From contig NZ_LYPC01000027.1 in the NCBI RefSeq assembly GCF_001700435.1, positions 380 to 64,379 on the forward strand: a stretch of DNA of 64,000 bases. The letters run 5' to 3'. This DNA comes from Paenibacillus pectinilyticus. Lineage in GTDB: Bacteria; Bacillota; Bacilli; Paenibacillales; NBRC-103111. This document shows positions 1 through 11,079 of this stretch, piece after piece (the stretch's first letter is position 1; each line of letters opens with the position of its first letter). A program made the translations under genes and the position numbers. The notes beneath the pieces are model-generated. The model saw only the letters and a program-made list of their open reading frames with translations. It was not told the origin of the DNA and did no database searches.

Positions 1-273
1 AAGGAGTACCGTAGCCAGCTAGAAACCTACGGTATAACGCCCAGTATGAGTCGAAAAGGTAACTGTTATGACAATGCCTGTATCGAGGCATTTCATAGCA
101 TCTTGAAACGTGAATTCATCTACAGCAGCCCAAAATTCAAGACAAAACAAGAAGCCCAGCAAAAGCTGTACAGGTATCTTGAGTTCTTTTACAACCGGAC
201 AAGGTCGAATAGCACAATTGGTTACATGTCCCCAGCGCTCTTTGAGCAGCTATATTACCAGCGGGTGGCTTAA
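1..273 (+). mobile_element. IS3-family transposase, C-terminal fragment
   Basis: The frame is open from base 1 (KEYRSQLETYGITPS leads into MSRKGNCYDN), so this is the 3' end of a longer gene cut by the window edge. The motif NCYDNACIEAFHSILKRE is the end of the IS3/IS150 DDE integrase core and carries the third catalytic acidic residue (E of IEAF). About 90 residues are visible of a protein usually near 280. The tail with NRTRSNSTIGYMSPA is typical of the family. Family assignment is firm; whether the element is intact cannot be told. Confidence 0.9.
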
Positions 274-278
274 CTTAG

Positions 279-298
279 TGACGTCTACTTTCTTGACA
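279..298. repeat. putative right terminal inverted repeat of the IS3 element
   Basis: A few bases after the transposase stop the sequence runs TGACGTCTACTTTCTTGACA. IS3-family elements end in CA (TG on the other strand), and read inward this would begin TGTCAAGAAAGTAGAC. The left end is outside the window, so neither the matching repeat nor a target duplication can be checked. Confidence 0.45.
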
Positions 299-453
299 GA
301 AGAGCAGAAATCGACATACACGAGAGAAACAAGGCCTGTGCAAGCGAATATATCGATGATATCGACTTATTTACAAAATAGAGATGGAAAAATTTCCAAT
401 ATGCGATGATAATTGAGTAGGCTCCATATTTTACATGAAACGTTAGGTGATTT

Positions 454-2199
454 ATGTCAGCGCTGCTCGCATATGTAGGTAAGCGCTCCCAACTCCGGGT
501 GCTTCTATATCTACTTTTAGCCATCACATTGCCGCTCTTACTTACGCTTTACCTGTATAATCAGCAATTCACTGCAAATCTGGAGCAAGAAACCAAGCGT
601 TCGGCGGAACAGCAGCACGATCACATTATTCAGGGATGGCAGCAGGAATTCCGTCATATCGCGGAAATGGCACATCGCAATGCGAAAGATTATGGCATGA
701 TATCGTTAGCCAAACTCAAAGATACAACTTCGCAAGAAGCCAAAACATTGAATGACTATGCAAATAACCTACTCTCCGAGCAAACGTTTCAAAACCGCTA
801 TGTCGAGCAGATTTGTTTGACGATACAAGCATCGAACCGTACACTCTGCGCGCATAGCTCTGACGAGGCTGGGGCGTTGGATACACATGTGAGAGCAGCT
901 AACCAACGGTTCGAACCCTTGGGCGTAGAGTCAAATCGCGATAACGTCTATCTTATGACTTATTCCGAGTCACTACTTGATAAAGGAAATACACAAGAAC
1001 TCGGACGAGTAACGATCTGGTTCAATTTGAACACGTTATGGAAAGTTGTATCGGTGAAAAACAGCGCTCAAGCTTACGTGTTCATGGATCCGGATCAGCG
1101 GGTGGTTTATCGGAATGGTGTATTTACGGGAGGGTTGGCACCCGTTCAAAGTGCAAGCAATTCGTTGTCAGCTGACCGAACGACAGTGCAATCGGTGAAG
1201 CAAGTAGACATGAATACGCAAACGCCATGGATATCTTTCTTCGAAGCTCCTATGCCTAGGCTGAATGAAACATTCCCGCATTATCGCATGTGGCTGCTTA
1301 CCTTATTTGCCCTGGTCTTCATGCTGTGTATCGGAGGCATACTCCTCTTCATTACCTATGTAACCCAACCTCTCCATGAGCTAAAAGCATTAATGAACCG
1401 AGCCGAACGAGGCGATCTCCGCGCGTATTGGACATCCAAAGCATCGAAAGAATGGACGCACATCGGTGAGAGCTACAATCAGATGTTAAATCGTTTGGAA
1501 GACCTCATCAAACAGGTGAAGCGGGAAGAATCCCTCAAGAAGGAAGCCGAGATGGAAGCGCTCCACTATCAGTTGAATCCTCACTTTCTTTATAACACAC
1601 TGAATACGATTAAATGGGTGGCCAAAATACATAAAACACCTCAGATTTCTGAGGTGGTGAGCAGCTTAGTTCGCCTTTTGCAGGCGAGCTTAGGGAAGAA
1701 AGGGGATTTCATAACTTTAAGAGATGAAATCGGCCTGACGCATGATTACATGGAAATTCAGAAGTTTCGCTATGGCGATCGCATTCAGCTAGAAACACAG
1801 GTTGATGAATTAACGTTGGGCTGTTTAGTCCCCAGGATGCTTCTGCAGCCGCTTGTGGAGAACGCGATCATTCATGGGATTGGTCCAGCCAAACGCGAAG
1901 GTATGATTACGATAAGGACTTGGTTAGATCGTGATCTTTTATTTTGCCAAGTCGAGGATAACGGTGTTGGGATGCCGCTCGAAGAGGGCAATTTCGGTGG
2001 GGAAACGATGGATGCTGAGGGGAAAACGACGAAAGTGGATCACATGTTAAAGGAACGGATGAGCGGCATAGGGATTCGTCATATTAGGGAAAAAATCAAG
2101 TTAATCTATGGTCCCGAATTTAAACTACATATTCGATCCAAACCAGGAGAGGGAACGACGATTAGGATGTTTCTTCCCATTCATCAGGGCGAGGAGTGA
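454..2199 (+). CDS. YesM-type sensor histidine kinase
   Basis: A 581-aa membrane sensor kinase of the LytS/YesM type common in Paenibacillus. TM1 lies at about residues 14-34 and TM2 at 279-304, flanking an extracytoplasmic sensor region of roughly 240 residues. A HAMP-like linker follows TM2. The phosphoacceptor is H377 in QLNPHFLYNTLNTIKW (His_kinase family, PF06580). The ATPase domain shows LVENAIIHG (N box), VEDNGVGM (G1) and GIGIRHIREKI (G2). The ATG at 454 is preceded by TAGGTGA. Its stop lies 4 nt before the response regulator start, so the two are co-translated. The signal sensed is unknown; in relatives such pairs often control sugar or peptide transport. Confidence 0.93.
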   Translation: MSALLAYVGKRSQLRVLLYLLLAITLPLLLTLYLYNQQFTANLEQETKRSAEQQHDHIIQGWQQEFRHIAEMAHRNAKDYGMISLAKLKDTTSQEAKTLNDYANNLLSEQTFQNRYVEQICLTIQASNRTLCAHSSDEAGALDTHVRAANQRFEPLGVESNRDNVYLMTYSESLLDKGNTQELGRVTIWFNLNTLWKVVSVKNSAQAYVFMDPDQRVVYRNGVFTGGLAPVQSASNSLSADRTTVQSVKQVDMNTQTPWISFFEAPMPRLNETFPHYRMWLLTLFALVFMLCIGGILLFITYVTQPLHELKALMNRAERGDLRAYWTSKASKEWTHIGESYNQMLNRLEDLIKQVKREESLKKEAEMEALHYQLNPHFLYNTLNTIKWVAKIHKTPQISEVVSSLVRLLQASLGKKGDFITLRDEIGLTHDYMEIQKFRYGDRIQLETQVDELTLGCLVPRMLLQPLVENAIIHGIGPAKREGMITIRTWLDRDLLFCQVEDNGVGMPLEEGNFGGETMDAEGKTTKVDHMLKERMSGIGIRHIREKIKLIYGPEFKLHIRSKPGEGTTIRMFLPIHQGEE

Positions 2200-2203
2200 C
2201 AAG

Positions 2204-3745
2204 ATGAACGTGCTTGTTGTTGATGATGAACCTATTATTCGTCAAGGTTTAAGGCAGTTGGTAGATTGGGAAATGCACGGGTTTACCTATGCAGGTGAGG
2301 CAGAGGATGGCTTGGAAGCCTATGAGCTTCTTGAAACACGGCATATCGATATCGTCATTACCGATTTGTTGATGCCGCGCATGGATGGGTTAGCTCTTAT
2401 CCGTAAGTTAAAAGAGGAAGCAAGACCGATCAGTGTCGTCGTTCTGAGCTGCATGGATGATTTCAGCTATGTGAAAGAAGCGATGAAGCTTGGGGCGAAG
2501 GACTATATGCTCAAACCAACGATGGAGCCAGAATCATTAATCGAGATTCTGTTGAATGTGAAGGAAGAGCTTCTAACGCAGAGAAATGAGCAACGGGAAT
2601 TCGCTCAGAAGGAGCTTGAGCTTGCCTCCACGAAGGAGATGCAGCTTTCGAATAAGCTGCAGACCTATGTGCAGACGGGGCTTGGCGCAGCCGAGCTAGA
2701 AGCTGAGCTCTTCAGCGCTCAGCCGAACCGCGCAGTCTGCCCGCTGGTCAGCCTGCTGCTGCACACCGGGCCCAGCGCCATCGCCGATGGCTGGCGCTGG
2801 ACCGGCTGCCTGGCGGCGCTACCGCTAGCCGCCGGCAGTGCGCTGCTGCTCATGCCGGCAGCAGCAGAAGACCCTGCCGCGGCGCTGGCGCGCGCCGCGG
2901 AGGTCCGGCTCACGCAGTCGCCGGACTGGTTCATCGGAGCCGGCGTCGTCCTACGCCGGCTCGCAGACGTGCACCCTGCTGCGGCGTTTCACGCGCAGCA
3001 GCTGCAGGAGCGATTCTACGGCGCCAGCCGGAATCGCAGCCGTGTGATGCTTGCGCCGGAGGCCTTCGCAAGCACACGCAATGCCCCGCTGCCGTATGAC
3101 ATACGCAGCGATCTCTTGCGCTGTATCGTGCACGATAACAGCGAGGGGTACCTGCATCATGCGGACATCCTTGGCCGCAGATTAAGCCAGGATCAGCCGG
3201 ATAAGACGAAGCTGCTGATCTTTATCCAAGAGCTGCTCGCGCTAGCGGCTGGTTATGCGCGCGAGCGCGGGTATGAGGAAATTGAACGCTATGAAGAGCT
3301 GTTCGTGCATAATCATGCGGTTAGCCTGTGCGGCAGCTTCGAACAGGTCATGGAGCTTCTTCAACAGGCGTTGAGCATGCTCATGGAGACGAAGCTGGCC
3401 ACCGGGTTTGAGCAAACCTACCGCAGTAACAATCCATTTATCCGCAAAGTTATCAGCTATATGAAGGAGAATTATGCTTCCCCCATCTCCACATCAGACA
3501 TGGCTGAACATGTCAGGCTGAGTCGCAGTTATTTAAGTGATCTTTACAGCAAAGAAATGGGGGAATCTTTGAGTGAAACACTCACCCGCATCCGTATGGA
3601 GGAAGCAAAGCGCAGATTGCGAACAGGTGAGATGAAAGTATATGAAGTGGCGGAAGCTGTAGGCTTCCCTGATCCTAAATCCTTCGCCAAGACGTTCAAA
3701 CGCGTGGTCGGTTGTTCCCCAAAAGAATTCGAAAAACCATTGTAG
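2204..3745 (+). CDS. AraC-type response regulator (YesN-like)
   Basis: A 513-aa partner of the kinase upstream. The start at 2204 (MNVLVVDDEP) is chosen because the receiver domain begins there and GAGGAG in the end of the kinase gene serves as ribosome binding site. Receiver residues D7, D8 and phosphoacceptor D54 (VITDLLMPRMDG) are present, as is the K of DYMLKPT. The C-terminal ~100 residues form an AraC double helix-turn-helix (MAEHVRLSRSYLSDLY and VAEAVGFPDPKSFAKTF). The middle region (bases ~2690-3060) is far richer in GC than either end and full of Ala, Leu and Arg, as if that linker domain had a separate mutational history. Confidence 0.93.
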   Translation: MNVLVVDDEPIIRQGLRQLVDWEMHGFTYAGEAEDGLEAYELLETRHIDIVITDLLMPRMDGLALIRKLKEEARPISVVVLSCMDDFSYVKEAMKLGAKDYMLKPTMEPESLIEILLNVKEELLTQRNEQREFAQKELELASTKEMQLSNKLQTYVQTGLGAAELEAELFSAQPNRAVCPLVSLLLHTGPSAIADGWRWTGCLAALPLAAGSALLLMPAAAEDPAAALARAAEVRLTQSPDWFIGAGVVLRRLADVHPAAAFHAQQLQERFYGASRNRSRVMLAPEAFASTRNAPLPYDIRSDLLRCIVHDNSEGYLHHADILGRRLSQDQPDKTKLLIFIQELLALAAGYARERGYEEIERYEELFVHNHAVSLCGSFEQVMELLQQALSMLMETKLATGFEQTYRSNNPFIRKVISYMKENYASPISTSDMAEHVRLSRSYLSDLYSKEMGESLSETLTRIRMEEAKRRLRTGEMKVYEVAEAVGFPDPKSFAKTFKRVVGCSPKEFEKPL

Positions 3746-3790
3746 CGGATACTCCTGTACTTTCACGAACTCGTCCGCAGAGGACGAGAA

Positions 3791-3850
3791 AGTCTTTCAT
3801 ATAGTCATTCATATAGTCTTTCATACAGTCTCTCATACAGTCCCACATAC
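3791..3850. repeat. five tandem copies of a 12-bp unit
   Basis: Five consecutive 12-mers of the form AGTCTTTCATAT / AGTCATTCATAT / AGTCTTTCATAC / AGTCTCTCATAC / AGTCCCACATAC fill the gap after the response regulator gene, with divergence increasing to the right. 12 bp is slightly more than one helical turn. Seen directly; function unknown. Confidence 0.85.
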
Positions 3851-3870
3851 AGCCCCCTCCCTAATAACCG

Positions 3871-3916
3871 AACAAACAGACACCTTTTTCGAACAAAGGC
3901 AGTCTGTTTATTTGTT
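3871..3916. other. stem-loop between the regulator gene and the ABC operon
   Basis: AAACAGAC at 3874-3881 pairs with GTCTGTTT at 3902-3909 around a 20-nt loop. No T run follows, so it is a poor intrinsic terminator; it could be a leader structure of the ABC operon. Confidence 0.4.
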
Positions 3917-3980
3917 ATGTAAAGGTTTACATTTAAGGAAGCAGAAGAACTAGGATGAAATTGGAAATGAGGTGTTAACT

Positions 3981-4676
3981 TTGAGCAGGCATGAAACACA
4001 AATACCTATGGTGCAGGCCATCGGGGTGACACGCGTATTTGGGAAAGGTAATGAGGCTGTTCACGCGTTGCGAGGTGCCGAATTAAGTATCCCAAGAGGT
4101 CGTTTAGTGGCCTTGCGAGGGAGGTCGGGGTCTGGTAAAACAACCTTGCTCAATATCATTGGTGCGCTGGACCGACCGACAGAGGGAGCCGTATATTTGG
4201 ACGGAACGGAGATCAGTACACTATCAGAGTCGAGACGTGATGAGATTAGAAGGAGACACATTGGTCTTATATTCCAATCATTTGCTTTGGTACCCTATAT
4301 GTCCGCTTATGAAAATGTCGAGTTTGGGTTGCGTATTTCAGGCGTTCCCGCAGGTCACTACAAAGCACTCGCCGAAGAAGCCTTAGATTTCGTTGGATTG
4401 AAACAGCGAATGAAACATCGGCCTTACGAGCTCTCTGGCGGAGAGCAGCAGCGGGTTGCCATTGCCAGGGCAATAGCGCATAAACCTAAGTTAATTTTGG
4501 CTGATGAGCCCACAGCGGAGTTGGATAGTCGAATGGGACTTCAAGTTCTTAAACTGTTCAAAGATTTAGTCCAAGAAGGAATGACGATTATGATGACCAC
4601 GCACGATCTGGCGATTATGGAAATTGTAGATGAAGTGTATGCATTGGAGGATGGTACCATTGTCGATGAGGGTTAA
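3981..4676 (+). CDS. ABC transporter ATP-binding protein (MacB/LolD-type)
   Basis: A 231-aa ATPase energising the FtsX-type permease encoded downstream. Walker A is GRSGSGKTT at about 47-55, the signature LSGGEQQ begins at 151, and Walker B LILADEPT is at 171-178; an H-loop TTHD follows. The TTG start at 3981 is chosen because GAGGTG (3969-3974) lies 6 nt upstream, while an in-frame GTG at 3972 overlaps that ribosome binding site. The end overlaps the adaptor gene by 11 nt, showing a translationally linked operon. Family is clear; the cargo is unknown. Confidence 0.92.
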   Translation: MSRHETQIPMVQAIGVTRVFGKGNEAVHALRGAELSIPRGRLVALRGRSGSGKTTLLNIIGALDRPTEGAVYLDGTEISTLSESRRDEIRRRHIGLIFQSFALVPYMSAYENVEFGLRISGVPAGHYKALAEEALDFVGLKQRMKHRPYELSGGEQQRVAIARAIAHKPKLILADEPTAELDSRMGLQVLKLFKDLVQEGMTIMMTTHDLAIMEIVDEVYALEDGTIVDEG

Positions 4677-5700
4677 TGCTTTCGCTTCTAAGCTCGTTCT
4701 GATAGCAATTGTTGTATGTATATTAGCGGGGTGTTCGCTATTGCCCAAAGAAGAGGAAGCGCTGAAACCGCCTCTCGTCAAACCCGTGAAGGAAAATTTC
4801 GAACTTTACGAGGTGAAAAAAGGGGACATTACTCGGAAGTTCAATGCCGTTGCGACATTCCGATCGAATAAAACAACGAATTATTATTTCACGGAGTCTA
4901 ATCATCGTTTGGCCGGGATGCGTGTCAAATTAGGTGACACAGTGAAACGAGGAGATCTCCTCGGTGAATTGGAAAAAGGTGATTTAGACAATCGCATCGC
5001 CCTGCAGAAATTAAATCTCGAGAAGGCACAGATTGCTAGCATGCAAGTCAAACAGGCCGATCCTGGGCAGACGTTAGCAATTCGGTTAAAGGACATTGAT
5101 GTTGAAGCTGCTCAGCTTCAGTTGTCCGCACTTCAGGCTCAACTGGCGACAACTAAACTAATTGCCGAATCCGGTGGGATCGTAACGTACCTAACGGATG
5201 CCGTACAAGGAAACGTCATAGATGCTTACAATTCCTTGGTAACATTGTCTGATCCTACATCCATTCAGCTTGCTTATGAAGCCCCAGATAATTCTTCTCT
5301 CTCAGGTATCGAGGTGGGGATGAAAGTAGATGTGAAGATTGGAACCAGCGACACTATGATTCAAGGTAAAGTACTGCAAACCCCTTCAAGCGCGCCTCGA
5401 ACCGATAATAAGGCCGAAACGGAACGCAATGCCAAAACGCTTATCGTAGGCGTTCCCGATGGAACCGAGGGAGCTAAGATCGGCGCCTCTGGGGACATAA
5501 CAGTAATTGTAGAGAAACGAGAGAATGTGATTCTAATTCCGAGAGCAGGCTTACGTTCCTATTTGGGCAGAGATTATGTGCAAGTATTGAATGGGGAGAG
5601 CCGGAAGGAAATCGATGTTGAGAAGGGGCTTGTGACTGCAACGGAAGTCGAAATTCGCTCAGGACTCTCGGAAGGCCAGCAAGTTATTTTAAATAATTAG
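4666..5700 (+). CDS. lipoprotein membrane-fusion adaptor (MacA/HlyD-like)
   Basis: A 344-aa extracytoplasmic adaptor of a MacAB-like exporter. It starts with a lipoprotein signal (hydrophobic stretch then LAGC lipobox). It then has a biotinyl-lipoyl-like segment (LAGMRVKLGDTVKRGDLLGELE), a helical section of alternating Leu/Gln/Ala (about 110-160), and a beta-barrel region ending VILIPRAGLRSY and LSEGQQVI, all typical of RND/ABC adaptors. ATG 4666 is used; an in-frame TTG at 4660 has better spacing from GGAGG (4646-4650) and adds only two residues. It sits between the ATPase and permease genes. Confidence 0.85.
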   Translation: MRVNAFASKLVLIAIVVCILAGCSLLPKEEEALKPPLVKPVKENFELYEVKKGDITRKFNAVATFRSNKTTNYYFTESNHRLAGMRVKLGDTVKRGDLLGELEKGDLDNRIALQKLNLEKAQIASMQVKQADPGQTLAIRLKDIDVEAAQLQLSALQAQLATTKLIAESGGIVTYLTDAVQGNVIDAYNSLVTLSDPTSIQLAYEAPDNSSLSGIEVGMKVDVKIGTSDTMIQGKVLQTPSSAPRTDNKAETERNAKTLIVGVPDGTEGAKIGASGDITVIVEKRENVILIPRAGLRSYLGRDYVQVLNGESRKEIDVEKGLVTATEVEIRSGLSEGQQVILNN

Positions 5701-5719
5701 TACGTCTAGGAGGATTACA

Positions 5720-8623
5720 ATGGCTTTATTTCTGATGATTCTCCGTAAAATGGTAAAGAACCGCTGGCTGGAACTTAGCCTTTTGGTTGGGTTAATCATT
5801 TCAGTGGCGCTGGCGAGCTCCATGCCGATTTATACACATGCCATTTTACAGCGTATGTTGATTAAGGATTTGGAAGTTATGCAGACCGAAACACAGCAAT
5901 TTCCTGGGGAAGTGGCCAATCATGGTTATTTTGTAGGAATGGGTAAAGGCAAGGACGGTGATAAACTGCTAGCGGAAACGGATGCTTTTATGGCTGAACA
6001 GAGCAGACGATTTGGCTTGCCCATCCTCTTATCCTCTATTAGGCGCAGCACCAAGACATTCCCGCTGACTCCGAGCGATCCAAGTCGTGTAGATCCCAAA
6101 GTTGATCGATCTGGTGAGATTGCAGCCATGACAGATTTGGAGTCCCATATTCGGCTTGTTGATGGCGTTATGCCTGCTGCTAAGCCCGTTGACGGTGTCT
6201 ATGAAGCGATGGTATTTCCAGAACTATTAACAAAGTTGAAAATCGTACTTGGCAATGAAATGACGATTGTTAGTAAAGATCTGAACCGAAGCATTCGAAT
6301 TAAGCCTGTTGCTGTCATTGATCGTGCCGATTACGCAGATTTGTATTGGTTGAATAGTACAACTGACTTGAATTCGAGACTTTTCATTCCTTTTGATTTA
6401 TTTGAGCAAGATTTTACGAAGCATGGCAATTTTGTTGATATGTTTTCATATTGGACTTATCTACTTGACTATCATCAGTTGAAATTAGAAGGTAAAGAAA
6501 CCTACATGACGACATATTCGGCAATTGTATCGTATTTTAACGCCAATTTAGAATCCTTTACAACTAGTAATCCGACGATCACTACTATGCAGACGTATAC
6601 AGACAAAGAGAAAAGACTCCGAATTTTACTGTGGTCCCTGAATGTACCAGTGAGCCTTTTACTCGCATTCTACTTATTCATGGTGGCCAATCTAATTACG
6701 GAACGTCAGAAAACAGAGATAGCCGTGTTGCGAAGCCGAGGAGCAAGCCGTACGCAGATCTTGATGGGGTATGTGCTAGAAGGTGTTCTATTAGGCGGAA
6801 TTGCCCTGCTTATTGGCCCATTTCTTGGTCTTCAACTAACGAAAATCTTAGGTGCCTCAAATGGCTTTCTGTCGTTTGTTCAGCGTGCCTCGATGGACGT
6901 TAAGTTAAATTCAGAAGCCTATCAATACGGCTTAATTGCGATTGCCGCTTCGGTCTGTATGACGCTCGTTCCTGCTATTATTGCAACGCGCGCGACAATT
7001 GTTGGTCATAAGCAAACGCTTGCGAGGAAGAATAAGCTTTCTTTTGCCCATAAAATATTCTTAGATGTTCTCTTATTGGCGGTTTCGATCTATGCCTTAC
7101 AAAGCTTTCATCGACGTATGGGTGATCTCGTAGCTCTTGGCCTAGACGCGATGGATATGAAAGTGGATCCGCTTTTATTCGTTGTGCCAGCCCTATTCAT
7201 TTTCGCTATGGGCTTGTTCCTGCTAAGGATTTATCCGTGGGTCATTCAGTTGATCTATACCATCGGCCGCAAATGGTGGCCCCCCTACTTATATTCAACG
7301 CTGCTTCAAGTGGGCAGATCCGCTACACAATACCAGTTTATTATGCTTTTTATTATGATGACGCTGGCTACAGGCTTGTTCAGTGCTAGCGCTGCCAGAA
7401 CAATGAATGCCAATATCCAAGAGAAAATCGACTACAAGAATGGTGCCGATATTGTATTGCAAACCGCATGGGACAGCGATGCGCCGCCTCCAAAGTCAGG
7501 TCCGCCGATAGCAGCAGCGGGTACTAAATCGTTTGTTGGGGAGCAGAGTGCTCCAAAGCGTATCCAATATGTGGAGCCGCCTTTCATGCCTTTCACACAA
7601 TTGACTGGAGTCGAATCCGCTGCTCGTGTATTTCAGAAAAAAGATGCTTATATAACTGTAGGCGATGATGCCAAAAAAGCAACGCTTATGGGGATCGATT
7701 CCGATGATTTCGGTCGAACAGCTTGGTTCAGGGACGGGTTGCTTGATCATCACTTCTATGAGTATTTGAACTTGTTAGCTGGTGATTCCAAAGCCGTACT
7801 CATTTCGAGGTCGATTGCCGAGGAAACGGGGGCGAAGGTAGGCGATGTGGTTCGCATCGGCTGGGACGATGTGGAAGGCGCCACGGCCGTCATCTATGGC
7901 ATTATTGATTATTGGCCCAGCTGGAATCCGAACCCGATTCTGACGGCAACGACGAATGCGGGAAGCAACGCAAGCTCTGCTAAGAGTAAAGTAAACGCAC
8001 CTAAGCTCATCATTGGACACCTCTCTTATATTCAAAATAGTTTGGCCGTGGAGCCCTATGATGTATGGCTGAAGCTGAAGCCCAAGATGACTAGTCAGGC
8101 CCTATATGAGGGACTGGAACAGAAACATATGTCGGTCTCCCGTCTATCCGATACGAGGCAGATGCTGGTTCGTGCCAAGAATGACCCCTTCCAGCTAGCT
8201 GTGAACGGTGTCATGACGCTTGGTTTCTTAATCGCGATCGGAATCAGCTTCATTGGCTTTCTGCTGTATTGGCTGCTTTCCTTGCATGGGCGCATCTTGC
8301 AGTTCGGTGTGCTGCGCGCGATGGGCATTTCTTATGCTCAATTGATTGGCATGTTGACAGCAGAGCAACTGCTTACGTCTGGAACAGCTGTGTTGATTGG
8401 GATGGTCACGGGGAAGACAGCGAGCCGACTCTTCGTCCCGTTGTTCCAATTAACATTCGATTCCTCAAGTCAAGTGCCGCCGTTTCAAGTTAGCTTTGAT
8501 CCGCGAGATCAGCTGCATTTATACCTAATCGTCATCGTCATGATAGGCATGGGTCTCCTGCTGCTCGGCACGATGCTCTCCAGAATCAAGATACATCAAG
8601 CCGTTAAGCTTGGGGAGGATTAA
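5720..8623 (+). CDS. ABC transporter permease with two FtsX domains
   Basis: A 967-aa integral membrane protein. One TM segment near residues 17-38 is followed by a large extracytoplasmic region, then a TM cluster from about 305 to 430 (the first FtsX domain, LRSRGASRTQILMGYVLEG). More TM segments lie around 455-510 and 540-560, then a second extracytoplasmic domain and a C-terminal FtsX domain (LRAMGISYAQLIGMLTAEQLL). This duplicated layout matches MacB/LolE-like permeases of Firmicutes. AGGAGG lies just upstream of the ATG. Two ATPase genes flank it, so the transporter may use a heterodimeric ATPase. Confidence 0.9.
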   Translation: MALFLMILRKMVKNRWLELSLLVGLIISVALASSMPIYTHAILQRMLIKDLEVMQTETQQFPGEVANHGYFVGMGKGKDGDKLLAETDAFMAEQSRRFGLPILLSSIRRSTKTFPLTPSDPSRVDPKVDRSGEIAAMTDLESHIRLVDGVMPAAKPVDGVYEAMVFPELLTKLKIVLGNEMTIVSKDLNRSIRIKPVAVIDRADYADLYWLNSTTDLNSRLFIPFDLFEQDFTKHGNFVDMFSYWTYLLDYHQLKLEGKETYMTTYSAIVSYFNANLESFTTSNPTITTMQTYTDKEKRLRILLWSLNVPVSLLLAFYLFMVANLITERQKTEIAVLRSRGASRTQILMGYVLEGVLLGGIALLIGPFLGLQLTKILGASNGFLSFVQRASMDVKLNSEAYQYGLIAIAASVCMTLVPAIIATRATIVGHKQTLARKNKLSFAHKIFLDVLLLAVSIYALQSFHRRMGDLVALGLDAMDMKVDPLLFVVPALFIFAMGLFLLRIYPWVIQLIYTIGRKWWPPYLYSTLLQVGRSATQYQFIMLFIMMTLATGLFSASAARTMNANIQEKIDYKNGADIVLQTAWDSDAPPPKSGPPIAAAGTKSFVGEQSAPKRIQYVEPPFMPFTQLTGVESAARVFQKKDAYITVGDDAKKATLMGIDSDDFGRTAWFRDGLLDHHFYEYLNLLAGDSKAVLISRSIAEETGAKVGDVVRIGWDDVEGATAVIYGIIDYWPSWNPNPILTATTNAGSNASSAKSKVNAPKLIIGHLSYIQNSLAVEPYDVWLKLKPKMTSQALYEGLEQKHMSVSRLSDTRQMLVRAKNDPFQLAVNGVMTLGFLIAIGISFIGFLLYWLLSLHGRILQFGVLRAMGISYAQLIGMLTAEQLLTSGTAVLIGMVTGKTASRLFVPLFQLTFDSSSQVPPFQVSFDPRDQLHLYLIVIVMIGMGLLLLGTMLSRIKIHQAVKLGED

Positions 8624-8625
8624 GC

Positions 8626-9507
8626 ATGATTCATTGCGAGAATCTAGTGAAAATTTATAAAGCTGCTGATATTGAAGTCGTTGCCTTACAGGGACTTGAC
8701 CTCCACATCGCAGAAGGAGAATTGATGGCCATTATCGGCAATAGCGGTAGCGGGAAATCAACGCTGTTGAATATGCTGGGAGGGTTAGATCGGCCTTCAG
8801 CGGGAAATCTCCGTGTGGATGGGAAAGACTTACTGAAATTCAAAGAATCCGACTTGGTCACGTATAAAAGAGAAACCGTAGGCTTCGTTTGGCAAAATAA
8901 TGCCCGAAATTTAATTCCCTATTTGACCGCCTTGGAAAATGTGGAATTGCCCATTCTGCTCCAGGGACGGCGCAAGCGCCATCGAGCCTTGGATCTATTG
9001 GAAGCTGTGGGTTTGAGCCATCGCAGCAAAAATAAGCTCAATGAGCTTTCCGGCGGTGAGCAGCAGCGGGTAGCGATTGCCATCGCGCTTGCGAATCAGC
9101 CGAAGCTCCTACTGGCGGATGAACCGACGGGGTCTGTCGATACGAAGATGGCCAATCAAATTCTCGATCTGTTCCGTGAGTTGAACCGCAACTTCGGTTT
9201 AACCGTTGTTATCGTTACGCATGATCCGCTGCTGGCTAAGAAAGTAGATCGCGTAGTCGCGATCCGGGACGGCAAAACCTCCTCCGAAATCCTGCGACGC
9301 AAATCCTATCAGGAAGAGCTGCTGGAGCTAGAGCAGGGGATCGTCTCCTCAGAGGCTGATTCACATATGGAATACGCGGTCGTTGACAAGGCCGGCAGAT
9401 TGCAGATTCCAGCTAACTATCTGGAGTCCATTGGCGCCTCCCGAACGCATAAGGTGCGTGTGGAGATGGAGGATGGACGCATCATTATTCTCCCGTCAGA
9501 TAAATAA
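8626..9507 (+). CDS. ABC transporter ATP-binding protein with C-terminal AbrB-like domain
   Basis: A 293-aa protein. Residues 1-~225 are a MacB-type ATPase: Walker A GNSGSGKST at 38-46, signature LSGGEQQ from 141, Walker B LLLADEPT from 161, H-loop VTHD. Residues ~248-293 (MEYAVVDKAGRLQIPANYLE, then DGRIIILPS) look like a SpoVT/AbrB swapped-hairpin fold, normally a DNA-binding or dimerisation module. It starts 2 nt after the permease stop and is the last gene before a strong terminator. The AbrB resemblance is by motif only; it may serve dimerisation rather than DNA binding. Confidence 0.88.
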   Translation: MIHCENLVKIYKAADIEVVALQGLDLHIAEGELMAIIGNSGSGKSTLLNMLGGLDRPSAGNLRVDGKDLLKFKESDLVTYKRETVGFVWQNNARNLIPYLTALENVELPILLQGRRKRHRALDLLEAVGLSHRSKNKLNELSGGEQQRVAIAIALANQPKLLLADEPTGSVDTKMANQILDLFRELNRNFGLTVVIVTHDPLLAKKVDRVVAIRDGKTSSEILRRKSYQEELLELEQGIVSSEADSHMEYAVVDKAGRLQIPANYLESIGASRTHKVRVEMEDGRIIILPSDK

Positions 9508-9508
9508 G

Positions 9509-9545
9509 AAAAGCCACAATCGAAGTAGATTCGGTTGTGGCTTTT
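9509..9545 (+). terminator. intrinsic terminator of the ABC operon
   Basis: AAAAGCCACAATCG pairs with TCGGTTGTGGCTTTT around a short loop, ending in a T run, directly after the stop at 9507. Confidence 0.9.
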
Positions 9546-9618
9546 AGCATGTGGAGGGACAGTTTCAAGAGGCGATGATCCATTATTTTATATGCTTAAA
9601 ATATTCTCATGTGATATA

Positions 9619-9648
9619 TTGACTTTAGTTAATAATTTCCACTAATAT
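9619..9648 (+). promoter_or_regulatory. candidate sigma-A promoter of the sulfhydrylase gene
   Basis: TTGACT (9619-9624) and TAATAT (9643-9648) are 18 bp apart in an AT-rich intergenic region that follows a terminator. A TAGGAATTATT element lies 18 bp downstream of the -10, where an operator could act. Confidence 0.5.
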
Positions 9649-9694
9649 TATAGTATACTATTCAGGTAGGAATTATTGTCTTTAATTTGTTTGA

Positions 9695-11029
<1,335 letters not shown>

Positions 11030-11079
11030 CATCTTGCAGTAAAACTTGTAACGCGAACCCGTTCCGCATAAAATATGAG

